From Candidatus Saccharibacteria bacterium oral taxon 488 (GTDB taxonomy: Bacteria > Patescibacteriota > Saccharimonadia > Saccharimonadales > Saccharimonadaceae), in contig CP040001.1 in NCBI GenBank assembly GCA_013100825.1, forward strand, positions 434,001 to 498,000: a DNA stretch of 64,000 nt, given 5' to 3'. This document shows positions 7,803 to 15,931 of the stretch, piece after piece. Positions within the stretch are counted from its first letter, which is position 1; the number at the start of each line of letters is the position of its first letter. The notes under the pieces were generated by a model. It was not told the DNA's origin. It did no database searches and was given only the letters and a program-made list of their open reading frames with translations. Position numbers and translations under genes: made by a program.

Positions 7803-8957
7803 CTATCTCCGTAGCCCCACAGCTTTTTGGACGCGGTGCAAGGTTGCATTAGCGATGACGTTCATGTCGCGCTCGCTGGACTCTAGTTTGTGTTCGATTG
7901 CCTGTTCATCAACTGCCGCCAGACGCGCCTGGAAATTCGCCAAGAATTCCGCTACTTCATCAGCCACAATTCGCTTGAAATCGCCGTAGCGCTCCATGCC
8001 AGCGTACTGGCTGATGGTCTGTTCCAAACTCACGTCTCGTCCAGCGTCTTGGCGCACCAGCGTCAAAATCTCCAGCAGATTGGAAATGCCTGGCTGGTTG
8101 TCACGGTCGTACTGTACCGTGCCCAGCGAATCGGTGGTGGCGCTCATGATCTTTTTGTGAGCTGCCTGCGGGTCGTCGCCTAGGAAAATCACGCCCTTGC
8201 CAGTGTCGTCGGACTTGCTCATTTTTTTAGTCGGGTTCGCCAAGTCCTTGATGCGCAGACCCTGGTCTTTGCCGAAGAATTGGTGTTGCTCAGCAACTGG
8301 TTTGGGTACGGTTAATAATTCGCCGAATTTGCGGTTCATGCGCTCGGCGATGTCGCGGGTGAATTCCAAGTGCTGGGTTTGGTCGTCGCCGACTGGCACA
8401 TAAGCGGCGTTGTAAAGCAAAATGTCGGCCGCCATCAGGACTGGGTAGTTGAAGAGGCCGACGGAAACTTCTTTTTCAAAAGCCAGCTCGTTGTATAGCT
8501 GCATAAGTTCCGTTCTTCCCGAAATGTTATCATCGTTTTTTTGCGCATCAAGAGCTTTTTTGATTCTCTCGGCGACACTGCGAATATCTACCTTACCACC
8601 CTTATCCTTAAACTGCGTCATCCGGCTCATCTCGCCAAAACCAGTGAAGCAATCCAAAATCCACGCCAGCTCGCTGTGTGCCGGCACGCGGCTTTGGCGG
8701 TACAGGTGAATCGCCTGGTTGTCCAGCGGCAACCCTGCGGCCGTATAAATCCGGGCGTTGTTGAGGATGCTGTCGTACAATTTACTGTGATCAATCGGTG
8801 TAGTGAAGCTGTGTAGATCCGGGATGAACAGATTGATATCAAAATCGGTCGAGCGGCGCTTCGCCATATCGACAATCGGCAAAATCGCGCCAAAATAATT
8901 GCCAATGTGAATATCGTTGTTGGCGCGCACGCCAGTGAGGATGACGGGTTTACTCAT
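7803..8957 (-). CDS. trpS: Tryptophanyl-tRNA synthetase
   Basis: This class I aminoacyl-tRNA synthetase (384 residues from MSKPVILTG) attaches tryptophan to tRNA-Trp. The HIGH-like motif appears as HIGNYFGAI near residue 18 and the KMSKS motif as KMSKSDD. Other family landmarks are the DLHSFTTP segment and YPVLMAADILLYNAAYVPVG. I chose MSKPVILTG because a TATAAT box at 8964-8969 ends 6 nt before this ATG; a longer frame exists but would include the promoter. Length is slightly above the usual 330-340, with an insert around residues 130-150 (IRSVAERIKKALDAQKNDD). It is a single-gene unit with a predicted leaderless transcript. Confidence 0.95.
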   Translation of the reverse strand: MSKPVILTGVRANNDIHIGNYFGAILPIVDMAKRRSTDFDINLFIPDLHSFTTPIDHSKLYDSILNNARIYTAAGLPLDNQAIHLYRQSRVPAHSELAWILDCFTGFGEMSRMTQFKDKGGKVDIRSVAERIKKALDAQKNDDNISGRTELMQLYNELAFEKEVSVGLFNYPVLMAADILLYNAAYVPVGDDQTQHLEFTRDIAERMNRKFGELLTVPKPVAEQHQFFGKDQGLRIKDLANPTKKMSKSDDTGKGVIFLGDDPQAAHKKIMSATTDSLGTVQYDRDNQPGISNLLEILTLVRQDAGRDVSLEQTISQYAGMERYGDFKRIVADEVAEFLANFQARLAAVDEQAIEHKLESSERDMNVIANATLHRVQKAVGLRR

Positions 8958-8964
8958 AGTCCTA

Positions 8965-9927
8965 TTATACCATTGATTCGGCGAGAGGTGTTTTACGAAA
9001 TACCGCAACAAAAAACGCCTCAGTTAGCCTGCCCGGCATCAGGCGCAAGCAACCGCTTAGGTCATGCGTAAAAGCGCGGTCATTCCACGACCGGACGACA
9101 GGCACGCGATGTGGCAGCGGCGCGATGTCGATTGGCACAAGGCTGGCGTCAGGCTGACGACGCAATAGCCAGTCGACGACTACTTCGTTTTCTTCTGGCG
9201 CCATGGTGCAGGTGCTGTAGACAAGCGTGCCGTCAGGTTTCAGCAGTCGCCAAGCCTCGAGGATGAGGCGTTTTTGCAGGTCACTCAGTCTCCGGATATG
9301 CGCCACCGACCAGCTGTCAAACAACGGAGTATCGCTGGCGTTCAGGCTCATCAGCCCTTCGCCAGAACATGGAGCGTCAAGTAGAATTTTGTCAAAGGCC
9401 TCCAGCTGACGACGGGAGAGATTTCTAGCATCAGCTAGCATATATTCGGCTGAAACATTGAGCCGTTTGAGATTGGCCTGGAGCTTCATCAGGCGCGGCT
9501 TGGAATTGTCATTACAGACCAGGTCGGCTTGACCGCTGGCTATGGCCTGTATATGGCTGGATTTACCGCCGGGCGCAGCGCACAGGTCGAGGATGCGTTC
9601 ACCCGCCGCAGGTGCAAGCGCCAGGACCGGCAGCCAGCTGGCGGCATTTTGGATATAGCCGCGTCCGCCGTCAGCCAGCTGCTGATATTCAGCGAGGTAC
9701 TCCGGGATAATTTCGTAGCCATCCGGACACCGGGCAACCTGGCGGCTCAGCAGTTTGGGGGCGACTTCCCTATCGACCAATGGATTGAGCCGAAAACTCT
9801 GGGTGCGGGTTTGTGACAGCCTTGCCTCGACCTCGGCGCTAGGCAGACCGCTCCACTGTATCGTGCGATTGATCCAGAGCTCACGCTTTTTCTGGCGCTC
9901 CTGGGCTGGATCTTTACGCTTGGCCAT
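8965..9927 (-). CDS. RsmB/Nop2-family RNA (cytosine-C5) methyltransferase
   Basis: The 320-residue protein contains the SAM-binding motif DLCAAPGGKSSH, the catalytic motif DAPCSGEG and the second conserved Cys motif YSTCTMAPEENE. These define the Nop2/Sun (RsmB, RsmF) family, which methylates cytosine-5 in rRNA or tRNA. The start MAKRKDPAQ overlaps the 3' end of the upstream alpha/beta hydrolase gene by 14 nt. A long N-terminal NusB-like domain as in E. coli RsmB is absent, so it is closer to the short RsmF or YebU type without a PUA domain. The exact target nucleotide is unknown. Confidence 0.88.
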   Translation of the reverse strand: MAKRKDPAQERQKKRELWINRTIQWSGLPSAEVEARLSQTRTQSFRLNPLVDREVAPKLLSRQVARCPDGYEIIPEYLAEYQQLADGGRGYIQNAASWLPVLALAPAAGERILDLCAAPGGKSSHIQAIASGQADLVCNDNSKPRLMKLQANLKRLNVSAEYMLADARNLSRRQLEAFDKILLDAPCSGEGLMSLNASDTPLFDSWSVAHIRRLSDLQKRLILEAWRLLKPDGTLVYSTCTMAPEENEVVVDWLLRRQPDASLVPIDIAPLPHRVPVVRSWNDRAFTHDLSGCLRLMPGRLTEAFFVAVFRKTPLAESMV

Positions 9928-10735
9928 AGTCGTCTCCGATGGCGTGCCGATTGATCGCTTGAGCAACAACTTGGCCATAGCGTTTGTCGATCTCATGACT
10001 TGCTAACATTTTAGTGACGGCGATGTGCTTTTGCTTTGCTAATTTTCGTAGGTTCTTATTGATAATGACTGGGTCAAATTGCCCGTAAAATATTTCAACC
10101 GGCATCGTCAATTCGGCAATTTCCGTTAGCGCCTTTTGGTTGATGATGGCCGCGTCTAAGGTGTCGAGAAAGATTGGCAGATTTGACTCATCGACGAGAA
10201 AGCCAGGATTGAATAGCTTGTATTTCTTGGCAAAATCGCTGGCGATCACCTTGCCGAGCGCTGGTTTATCGATAATTTTTTGGTACAGTGCACGCAGTTG
10301 GCGTTCAGCCGGGCGATCTTTGCCTTGTGGATGATACAGCGGCGGGCTGCACAGGATGAGCGAATCGATCAATGAAGGATAATATCGGGCGGCGTGTACC
10401 GCCACGAGCGCCCCTAAGCTATGGCCAACCAAGATGATTCGTCCATCGACTTTCTGCTGTGCCAAGGTTGCGACTAGTGAATCGACCTGCGTTTTGACAT
10501 CATAGGTTTTCCAGTGGGGTCGCGGCGAATTGCCAAAACCGAGCAAGTCGACCGCTAGTACGCGAGTCGTTTTATCAATCCTACAACGCCCTACGACTCG
10601 CTGCCACATCGCCGACGAGCTCCCGATGCCATGAATCAACACGACAGTGGCGCGAGGCTGTTTCGGTGTTTGAAAATCATGCACGTATAGTTTATACGGT
10701 ACGCGCAGCCAGCGATGGATGAGTCGGTCGAACAT
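9914..10735 (-). CDS. Alpha/beta-fold hydrolase
   Basis: This 273-residue protein has the alpha/beta hydrolase plan: oxyanion loop VVLIHGIGSSSAMW, strand-turn DLLGFGNSPRPH, nucleophile elbow GHSLGA, an acidic residue in YGQFDPVI, and a likely catalytic His in ASHEIDKRYG. The core around GHSLGA resembles esterases and lipases of the MhpC type. Substrate is unknown. The start MFDRLIHRW fits a TACTAT -10 box ending 6 nt upstream inside the end of the preceding hydrolase gene. Together the two form a tandem pair of distinct hydrolases ahead of the RNA methyltransferase. Confidence 0.82.
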   Translation of the reverse strand: MFDRLIHRWLRVPYKLYVHDFQTPKQPRATVVLIHGIGSSSAMWQRVVGRCRIDKTTRVLAVDLLGFGNSPRPHWKTYDVKTQVDSLVATLAQQKVDGRIILVGHSLGALVAVHAARYYPSLIDSLILCSPPLYHPQGKDRPAERQLRALYQKIIDKPALGKVIASDFAKKYKLFNPGFLVDESNLPIFLDTLDAAIINQKALTEIAELTMPVEIFYGQFDPVIINKNLRKLAKQKHIAVTKMLASHEIDKRYGQVVAQAINRHAIGDDYGQA

Positions 10736-10739
10736 AGTT

Positions 10740-11783
10740 CTATAGTACCTGGTTGGTGAAATTAACAATAGCTTCGATAAACCGTCGTGGATTAAAGACG
10801 TGGATGACATGTTTGGCGGCGATTTTTTGATAGTGCATTTGCGGCGCTAACTGCTGGATATGTTTCGCATCGTCATAATCCATAGCACCCACCAAGCCGT
10901 ACTGTGGCAGTCGCTGCCAGTCGGCATGCAATACCAGGAGTGGACAGCGGACAGCTTTTAGCGCTTGAGCGTGATCAAAATTACCGTACATACGACCATC
11001 AACAAAGGCCCGACCAAAATCTGGATCGTACATCTTGAGTGAGGTGAATTGCAGCTTCAATATATATGGTATATACCACTGATCAAGAGCAATTGGGTCA
11101 CCAGGATGACGTTTTTCAGTTTGTTTGAGCTTCTTTGAAAGCCAACGGACAAACCACTGTGGCATTCTTTTCACGCGGCGTTCGTTAATGGGCATGACTT
11201 GATTAGCATAGTAGTTGGCCAGATCACGATGGTGGATGTCTCCGATGGCTTCAACCGTATGTTTGATGCCATTATATACAAATTTATCTTGATCACGAAA
11301 ACGTGGCATCTCGGTCGAGAACACTGGCGCATCCTCTAAGACAGCAGCCGACACCCATTGACTAGCATGAGCTGCGCACCATAACGCAATGATGCCGCCA
11401 GATGAATTGCCTGACAGGATAGCTGGCTGCTTGATAACTGTGCTGATGAATTCCGCTACGTCTTCGCTAACAGTGTCCCAGGTATAATCACCGGGCGTCC
11501 AGCTGCTGCGTCCGTGTCCGCGAACATCAATGGCAAATACCCAAAATTGCTTGGCAAGTATGGGTAAGACCTTATGATAGCTTTGCCAGGTTCCCATTTG
11601 AGCGGGTATTAACACTAATGGAGGACCGTTTTTAGGGCCTTCAACATAGTTCATAGTTATGTGGCTCAGCTCCGCCTGCTTTTCCGCAAAACCTGCCGTG
11701 CGAATACGTTTAGACATGGCTAGTGGCTTATGTAGATACGGATTGGCATAGTTGTGTTTGAGACTGACCCGCTTATCTTTCAT
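10740..11783 (-). CDS. Alpha/beta-fold hydrolase, longer paralogue
   Basis: The 347-residue protein has VLIPAQMGTWQSYHKVL in the oxyanion region, IDVRGHGRSSW after strand 4, and nucleophile elbow GNSSGG. The catalytic His is probably in KHVIHVFNP near the C-terminus, with the acid in LLVLHADWQ. A lid region of about 120 residues is inserted after the nucleophile. It may act on lipids or esters, but no substrate can be named. A TATAAT box at 11791-11796 ends 7 nt before the ATG, so the mRNA is likely leaderless. The terminator of the ribosomal cluster lies just upstream and insulates it. Confidence 0.82.
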   Translation of the reverse strand: MKDKRVSLKHNYANPYLHKPLAMSKRIRTAGFAEKQAELSHITMNYVEGPKNGPPLVLIPAQMGTWQSYHKVLPILAKQFWVFAIDVRGHGRSSWTPGDYTWDTVSEDVAEFISTVIKQPAILSGNSSGGIIALWCAAHASQWVSAAVLEDAPVFSTEMPRFRDQDKFVYNGIKHTVEAIGDIHHRDLANYYANQVMPINERRVKRMPQWFVRWLSKKLKQTEKRHPGDPIALDQWYIPYILKLQFTSLKMYDPDFGRAFVDGRMYGNFDHAQALKAVRCPLLVLHADWQRLPQYGLVGAMDYDDAKHIQQLAPQMHYQKIAAKHVIHVFNPRRFIEAIVNFTNQVL

Positions 11784-11819
11784 ATTGCTTATTATATACT
11801 TTTCCTATGGAATAACAAA

Positions 11820-11848
11820 ACACCTCGCCAGGGTTGGTGGCGAGGTGT
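11820..11848 (-). terminator. Terminator of the secY-rpoA-rpsI gene cluster
   Basis: On the minus strand ACACCTCGCC pairs with GGCGAGGTGT around a 9-nt loop, followed by TTTGTT. It lies 20 nt past the rpsI stop and ends the ribosomal transcript. Confidence 0.85.
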
Positions 11849-11868
11849 CTGTGTATCGCAAACGAAGC

Positions 11869-12267
11869 TTAACGCTTAGAGAATTGTTCGCGCTTGCGGG
11901 CGGAACGCAAACCGTACTTCTTGCGCTCTTTCTCGCGCGGGTCGCGCTTGAGCAGCTCAGCCTTCTTCAAGACTGGGCGCAGATCAGCGTGAGCGGCCGT
12001 CAATGCTTTGGCGATGCCAAGCTTGATGGCGTCAACTTGACCAGCGAGACCGCCGCCTTTGACCAAGATGGTAACATCGTATTCCTTTTGCTTGCTGACG
12101 ACAGCTAGTGGATCGGTTACTTCGGCGAGCAAGGTTTTGTTGCCATCCAAGTACTCAGCGGCTGCTTTACCGTTGATGGTGATGGTACCCTTGCCAGGAA
12201 GCAAGCGAACACTTGCTGAAGCGCTTTTGCGTCGTCCCAAGCCGTAGAAATAGGTATCAGTAGCCAT
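11869..12267 (-). CDS. rpsI: Ribosomal protein S9 (uS9)
   Basis: The 132-residue small-subunit protein binds the head of the 30S particle, and its C-terminal tail reaches the P-site tRNA. It shows YGLGRRKSASASVRL near the N-terminus and the universal basic tail ending KREQFSKR, where the last Lys-Arg touch the tRNA anticodon loop. Length is normal for the family. It is the last gene of the cluster, 1 nt after rplM, and is followed by a strong hairpin terminator. Confidence 0.98.
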   Translation of the reverse strand: MATDTYFYGLGRRKSASASVRLLPGKGTITINGKAAAEYLDGNKTLLAEVTDPLAVVSKQKEYDVTILVKGGGLAGQVDAIKLGIAKALTAAHADLRPVLKKAELLKRDPREKERKKYGLRSARKREQFSKR

Positions 12268-12268
12268 A

Positions 12269-12700
12269 TTACTTTACCTCAACTTTCTCTGGGGTTTGTG
12301 CTGTGTGAGCATGCTCGCTGCCAGCAAATACGCGCAGGCGCTTGAGGCGTTCTGCTTGCAATTTGTTCTTTGGCAACATACCTTTGACAGCTTCTTCAAT
12401 AATTCGTTCTGGGTGGCGTTCACGCATTTCTTTGAACTGCGTTTCTTTGATGCCGCCTGGGAAACCACTGTGACGGTAGTAGTACTTGTCGGTTTCCTTG
12501 TAGCCAGTAACGACGGTGTTTGCAGCGTTGATAACCACGACGTAGTCGCCGCCGTCAACGTGCGGCGTGTAAGTTGGCTTGTATTTACCAGTCAAGTGCT
12601 TGGCAATTTCAGTTGCCAAACGTCCCAGTGGCAATTCGCTCGCGTCAAACAATACCCAGCGGCGAGAAACGTCAGATGGTTTTTGTGAATAAGTCTTCAT
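12269..12700 (-). CDS. rplM: Ribosomal protein L13 (uL13)
   Basis: This early-assembly 50S protein (143 residues) carries the landmarks WVLFDASELPLGRLATEIA, GKYKPTYTPHVDGGDYV and VKGMLPKN. I chose the ATG at MKTYSQKP, which follows the Shine-Dalgarno AAGGAG located in the end of rplQ; a longer frame upstream runs through rplQ. The rplM-rpsI pair is usual, and here it is appended directly to rplQ, as in many Gram-positives. Confidence 0.98.
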   Translation of the reverse strand: MKTYSQKPSDVSRRWVLFDASELPLGRLATEIAKHLTGKYKPTYTPHVDGGDYVVVINAANTVVTGYKETDKYYYRHSGFPGGIKETQFKEMRERHPERIIEEAVKGMLPKNKLQAERLKRLRVFAGSEHAHTAQTPEKVEVK

Positions 12701-12701
12701 C

Positions 12702-13088
12702 TTATTTCTCCTTCTTTGGCATTGGTTTGATATCGTCGACAAACTCGATGATTGCCATTTGCGCGCCGTCGCCAACACGTAGGCGTGTTCGTTCAACGCG
12801 AACGTGTCCGCTGGTGCGACCGCTCAGCTGTGGGGCAATTTCATCAACGAGCTTGTAGGCAGCAGCGCGAGTGCTGAGTGCTGCGATCACCTGGCGGCGG
12901 CTTGCCAAATCGCCTTTCTTCGCCTTGGTGATGATTTTTTCAATGTGGCGCTTCAGCTCTTTGGCTTTCGGCAAGGTGGTCTCGATTTTGCCGTGCTCGA
13001 CCAGGCTGGTTGCCAGGCCCTTGAGCAAGGCTCGCCGTTGATCACGCTCACGGCCGAACTTGCGCCCTTGATATCCGTGTCTATGCAT
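12702..13088 (-). CDS. rplQ: Ribosomal protein L17 (bL17)
   Basis: The 128-residue 50S protein starts MHRHGYQGRKFGRERDQRRA, a variant of the usual MRHRxxGRKLGR start, and continues with ALLKGLATSLVEHGKIETTLPKAKEL. It sits near the peptide exit tunnel. The C-terminal region ends in a basic PMPKKEK tail. It is 2 nt after rpoA, the canonical neighbour, and 1 nt before rplM. Confidence 0.98.
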   Translation of the reverse strand: MHRHGYQGRKFGRERDQRRALLKGLATSLVEHGKIETTLPKAKELKRHIEKIITKAKKGDLASRRQVIAALSTRAAAYKLVDEIAPQLSGRTSGHVRVERTRLRVGDGAQMAIIEFVDDIKPMPKKEK

Positions 13089-13090
13089 AG

Positions 13091-14008
13091 TTAAAACTCC
13101 AACTCCGCCATCTTGTCGCGTACTTCATCCAGCGCCTTTGAACCAAAGCCTTTCAATTCTCGCAAATCTTGCTCGGTCAACGTCACCAGGTCGCGAATCG
13201 TGCGGATTTCATTGTTAATCAGCGCGTTGGTGGTGCGGGCACTGAGGTTTAATTCTTCAATTGACATGTCAAGTTCCGAATCATCTGCCTCGTCGTTACC
13301 CAGCGCTGGCGCACCAGTTACCACAGTCGAGCCTGCCAGCGCGCTATATTGGCTGACGAGGATAGCCGCTGCTTCCTCAAAGGCTTCGCGCGGTGTCAAT
13401 GTGCCGTCGGTCTCCACCGTCAGGGCGAGCTTCTCGAGGTTGGTCTCGTCGCCAACGCGTGTCGAGTCAACCTTGTAGCGAACGCGCAGCACTGGTGTAA
13501 AGATAGCGTCGAGCGCGATCATGTCGGAGTGCAACCGATTGGCACTCGACTCTTCAATCGTCTGATAGCCACGGCCAGCTTCTGCCACCAAGTCCATGAT
13601 GACGGTCTTGTTCGGATCATCAATGGTAGCGATGATGTGGTCTGGGTTAACAACTTCTACTTCGCCGTTTGCTTGGATGTCGCCAGCGGTGATAACACCA
13701 CCAGTTTTCTCCAGACGCAACTCAACTGGCTCGTCAGTGTGAACGCGGAGTCGCACACCCTTTAGGTTCAGCATGATGTCAACGACATCTTCTTTGACGC
13801 CCTCGACAGTGGTGAACTCGTGTGTCGCACCCTCGATACGAAAGGCAACGATCGCGCCACCGCGAATGCTCGAGAGCAAGACGCGGCGCATTGAGTTACC
13901 CAGCGTATTGCCATAGCCGGCGTGCATCGGCTCGATCAGAAAGGTTGCACTGGTCGCGGAAACATCATCAACGCTCGCGAGTGCTGGATTGTAAATTGCT
14001 TTTGCCAT
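13091..14008 (-). CDS. rpoA: RNA polymerase alpha subunit
   Basis: The 305-residue alpha subunit dimerises to start RNA polymerase assembly. The N-terminal domain has FLIEPMHAGYGNTLGNSMRR and the segment EFTTVEGVKEDVVDIMLNLK, which contact beta and beta'. The C-terminal domain (about residues 235-305) includes LNLSARTTNALINNEIRTIR and LKGFGSKALDEV, the helix-hairpin-helix region that binds UP elements and activators. Both domains are complete, so upstream promoter contacts should work. It lies between rpsD and rplQ, as in most bacteria. Confidence 0.98.
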   Translation of the reverse strand: MAKAIYNPALASVDDVSATSATFLIEPMHAGYGNTLGNSMRRVLLSSIRGGAIVAFRIEGATHEFTTVEGVKEDVVDIMLNLKGVRLRVHTDEPVELRLEKTGGVITAGDIQANGEVEVVNPDHIIATIDDPNKTVIMDLVAEAGRGYQTIEESSANRLHSDMIALDAIFTPVLRVRYKVDSTRVGDETNLEKLALTVETDGTLTPREAFEEAAAILVSQYSALAGSTVVTGAPALGNDEADDSELDMSIEELNLSARTTNALINNEIRTIRDLVTLTEQDLRELKGFGSKALDEVRDKMAELEF

Positions 14009-14029
14009 AATTCTTCCCTAACCCTTCTT

Positions 14030-14650
14030 TTATCGTGAGTAATACTCAACAATTAATTGCTCGTTGATATCAGCTTCTGCTTCCTCGCGCTTTGGCAAAC
14101 CAGTCACTTCAATCTTCAACTTCTTGCTATCGCTCTTTAGCCAGCTCAGCGGGCCTTGGATTGAATTGTTGATCACGTTGTCAATTTGCGTAAAGTACTC
14201 AGATTTGGTGCTCTTTGGGCGAACGGTGATGACGTCGCCAGCTTTAACGCGAATCGATGGAATATCGACGCGGCGGCCGTTTAGCTCAAAGTGGCCGTGG
14301 CTGACTAGTTGGCGAGCAGCGCGGCGGCTAACAGCGAATCCAGAACGATAAACGACATTATCCAAGCGGCGCTCCAGCAACTTGAGCAGATTTTCGCCTG
14401 CCAAACCTTCTTGGGCGCGAGTTGCTTCGTTCATCAGCCGAGCAAATTGCTTTTCCACTAAACCATACAGGCGGCGAACTTTTTGCTTTTCGCGCAGCTG
14501 CGTGGCGTACAAGCTTGGCTTGCTATGTCGGCTGTGTGCGTGCTGACCTGGAATGCCAGATTTTCGTGCCAAAACTTTATGTGCTTTTGGATGAAGCGCA
14601 TAACCTTCGCGGCGGCTTTGCTTGACAATCGGTGAATTATCTCGTGCCAT
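14030..14650 (-). CDS. rpsD: Ribosomal protein S4 (uS4)
   Basis: The 206-residue protein nucleates 30S assembly on the 5' domain of 16S rRNA. It has the S4 RNA-binding module LLKLLERRLDNVVYRSGFAVSRRAARQLV and the C-terminal VEYYSR. The N-terminus has none of the four zinc-binding Cys residues found in some S4 proteins, so it is the zinc-free form. In many bacteria S4 also represses its own operon; no such leader structure was identified here. It follows rpsK by 2 nt. Confidence 0.98.
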   Translation of the reverse strand: MARDNSPIVKQSRREGYALHPKAHKVLARKSGIPGQHAHSRHSKPSLYATQLREKQKVRRLYGLVEKQFARLMNEATRAQEGLAGENLLKLLERRLDNVVYRSGFAVSRRAARQLVSHGHFELNGRRVDIPSIRVKAGDVITVRPKSTKSEYFTQIDNVINNSIQGPLSWLKSDSKKLKIEVTGLPKREEAEADINEQLIVEYYSR

Positions 14651-14652
14651 AA

Positions 14653-15042
14653 TTATGCCCTCCGTGCCTTTCGTGGACGGACACCGCCGTGAGGCACGCC
14701 AGTTACGTCCTTAATACTTTCTACTGAGATGTCGAAGGCGCCAATCGCACGAATAGCGGCGTCACGGCCCAAACCGACACCTTTGACGAAAACGTCAACT
14801 GATTTCAAACCATACTGAGTTTTCGCAGCTTCAGCAGCTTTCTCAGCAGCAACCTGTGAAGCATAGGCGGTGCCTTTTTTGCTACCACGGAAACCACATG
14901 CACCAGCTGATGAAGCGGTCAACACGTTACCTTTCTTGTCGGAAAAAGTAACGATGGTGTTGTTAAATGTTGCTTGAATATGCAGCTGACCAGCTGGGAC
15001 TGATCGGCGCTGCTTCTTCTTGGTAGATTTTGCGTCTGCCAT
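14653..15042 (-). CDS. rpsK: Ribosomal protein S11 (uS11)
   Basis: The 129-residue platform protein of the 30S subunit has IQATFNNTIVTFSDKKGNVL, SSAGACGFRGSKKGTAYASQ and the C-terminal GVPHGGVRPRKARRA. All are standard for the family and the length is normal. A Lys-rich N-terminal tail of about 15 residues precedes the fold. It lies 15 nt after rpsM and 2 nt before rpsD. Confidence 0.98.
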   Translation of the reverse strand: MADAKSTKKKQRRSVPAGQLHIQATFNNTIVTFSDKKGNVLTASSAGACGFRGSKKGTAYASQVAAEKAAEAAKTQYGLKSVDVFVKGVGLGRDAAIRAIGAFDISVESIKDVTGVPHGGVRPRKARRA

Positions 15043-15057
15043 TTCTTAGTCCTTTCT

Positions 15058-15444
15058 TTAGGTCTTACTTGCTGCTTTTGGTTGTGTACCGCCCACGGCG
15101 ATGGCGCGACCCTTGCGAGTTCGTGCATTCGTACGAGTCCGCTGTCCGCGTGTCGGCAGTCCTGCTTTATGGCGAAGACCGCGATAGGCGTTGATATCCT
15201 TCAAGCGCTTAATATTATTTGTCACCAAGCGCTGGAGATCACCTTCCACGGTGTATTCGCTGTCGATAATTTCGCGAATCTTGTTTTCTTCAGCCTCGGT
15301 GAGATCTTTCACCCGAGTGGTCGGCTCAATTTTAGCCGCCGCAAGGATGCTCGAAGCGTGCTTCGGCCCAATCCCATAAATATAGGTGAGCGCGATTTGC
15401 ACCTGCTTCTCTGTTGGGATAACTACCCCAGCAATTCGAGCCAT
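15058..15444 (-). CDS. rpsM: Ribosomal protein S13 (uS13)
   Basis: The 128-residue 30S head protein contacts P-site tRNA and forms intersubunit bridge B1. It begins [26 protein letters not shown] and contains the helix-turn region [33 protein letters not shown], standard for the family (only parts quoted here are diagnostic). The start lies 2 nt after the rpmJ stop. Length and motif content are normal. Confidence 0.98.
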   Translation of the reverse strand: MARIAGVVIPTEKQVQIALTYIYGIGPKHASSILAAAKIEPTTRVKDLTEAEENKIREIIDSEYTVEGDLQRLVTNNIKRLKDINAYRGLRHKAGLPTRGQRTRTNARTRKGRAIAVGGTQPKAASKT

Positions 15445-15446
15445 GC

Positions 15447-15575
15447 TTAACCCTGCCTTTGCTTGTTCTTAGGTTTTCGTTTGTTGATGACATACAGTCG
15501 GCCTTTGCGGCGCACTAGCTTGTCACCTTTCTTGGGATCTTTGTCGATCTTCTTGACACTTGCACGAACTTTCAT
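15447..15575 (-). CDS. rpmJ: Ribosomal protein L36 (bL36), zinc-free form
   Basis: A 42-residue protein read directly from the minus strand. It starts [20 protein letters not shown] and ends [12 protein letters not shown]. Position in the cluster (infA-rpmJ-rpsM) and the [10 protein letters not shown] start identify L36. The usual form has a C-x2-C-xn-C-xn-H zinc site; here the Cys positions hold Asp, Pro or Asn, so it cannot bind zinc in that way. It is also slightly longer than the common 37 residues. It binds 23S rRNA near the peptidyl transferase region late in 50S assembly. Confidence 0.95.
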   Translation of the reverse strand: MKVRASVKKIDKDPKKGDKLVRRKGRLYVINKRKPKNKQRQG

Positions 15576-15626
15576 AAAGTGCTCTGAAATCTCCCTTCCC
15601 GAGTAAACCCGAGATTATCGTTAGTA

Positions 15627-15893
15627 TTATGACGAGCGCCGCGTGTTTCGAGCCACGTGCGCTGGTCGCTCCTCCTTGAGGCGAAAGACGATGCGACCCT
15701 TTGTGAGATCGTAAGGAGTCATCTCGACTTCCACCCTATCACCAGGCACCAGGCGGATATAATTCTTGCGCATCCGTCCCGAAATGTGCGCGATGATACT
15801 ATGGCCATTCTCCAGTTCCACCCGAAATTGGGTATTAGGCAGTGCTTCCACCACCTTACCAATCATCTTGATGACTTCCTTTTGACTCGCCAT
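15627..15893 (-). CDS. infA: Translation initiation factor IF-1
   Basis: This 88-residue protein is a single OB-fold domain that blocks the A site of the 30S subunit during initiation. Landmarks are [40 protein letters not shown] and [10 protein letters not shown]. It has a C-terminal tail of about 16 residues ([12 protein letters not shown]) not found in the 72-residue E. coli protein. It lies 38 nt after secY and 51 nt before rpmJ. adk and map, which often separate secY from infA, are absent here. Confidence 0.97.
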   Translation of the reverse strand: MASQKEVIKMIGKVVEALPNTQFRVELENGHSIIAHISGRMRKNYIRLVPGDRVEVEMTPYDLTKGRIVFRLKEERPAHVARNTRRSS

Positions 15894-15931
15894 AAGTTAC
15901 AGTTGTCAATTATACCGTATCGCCTCGGCGA

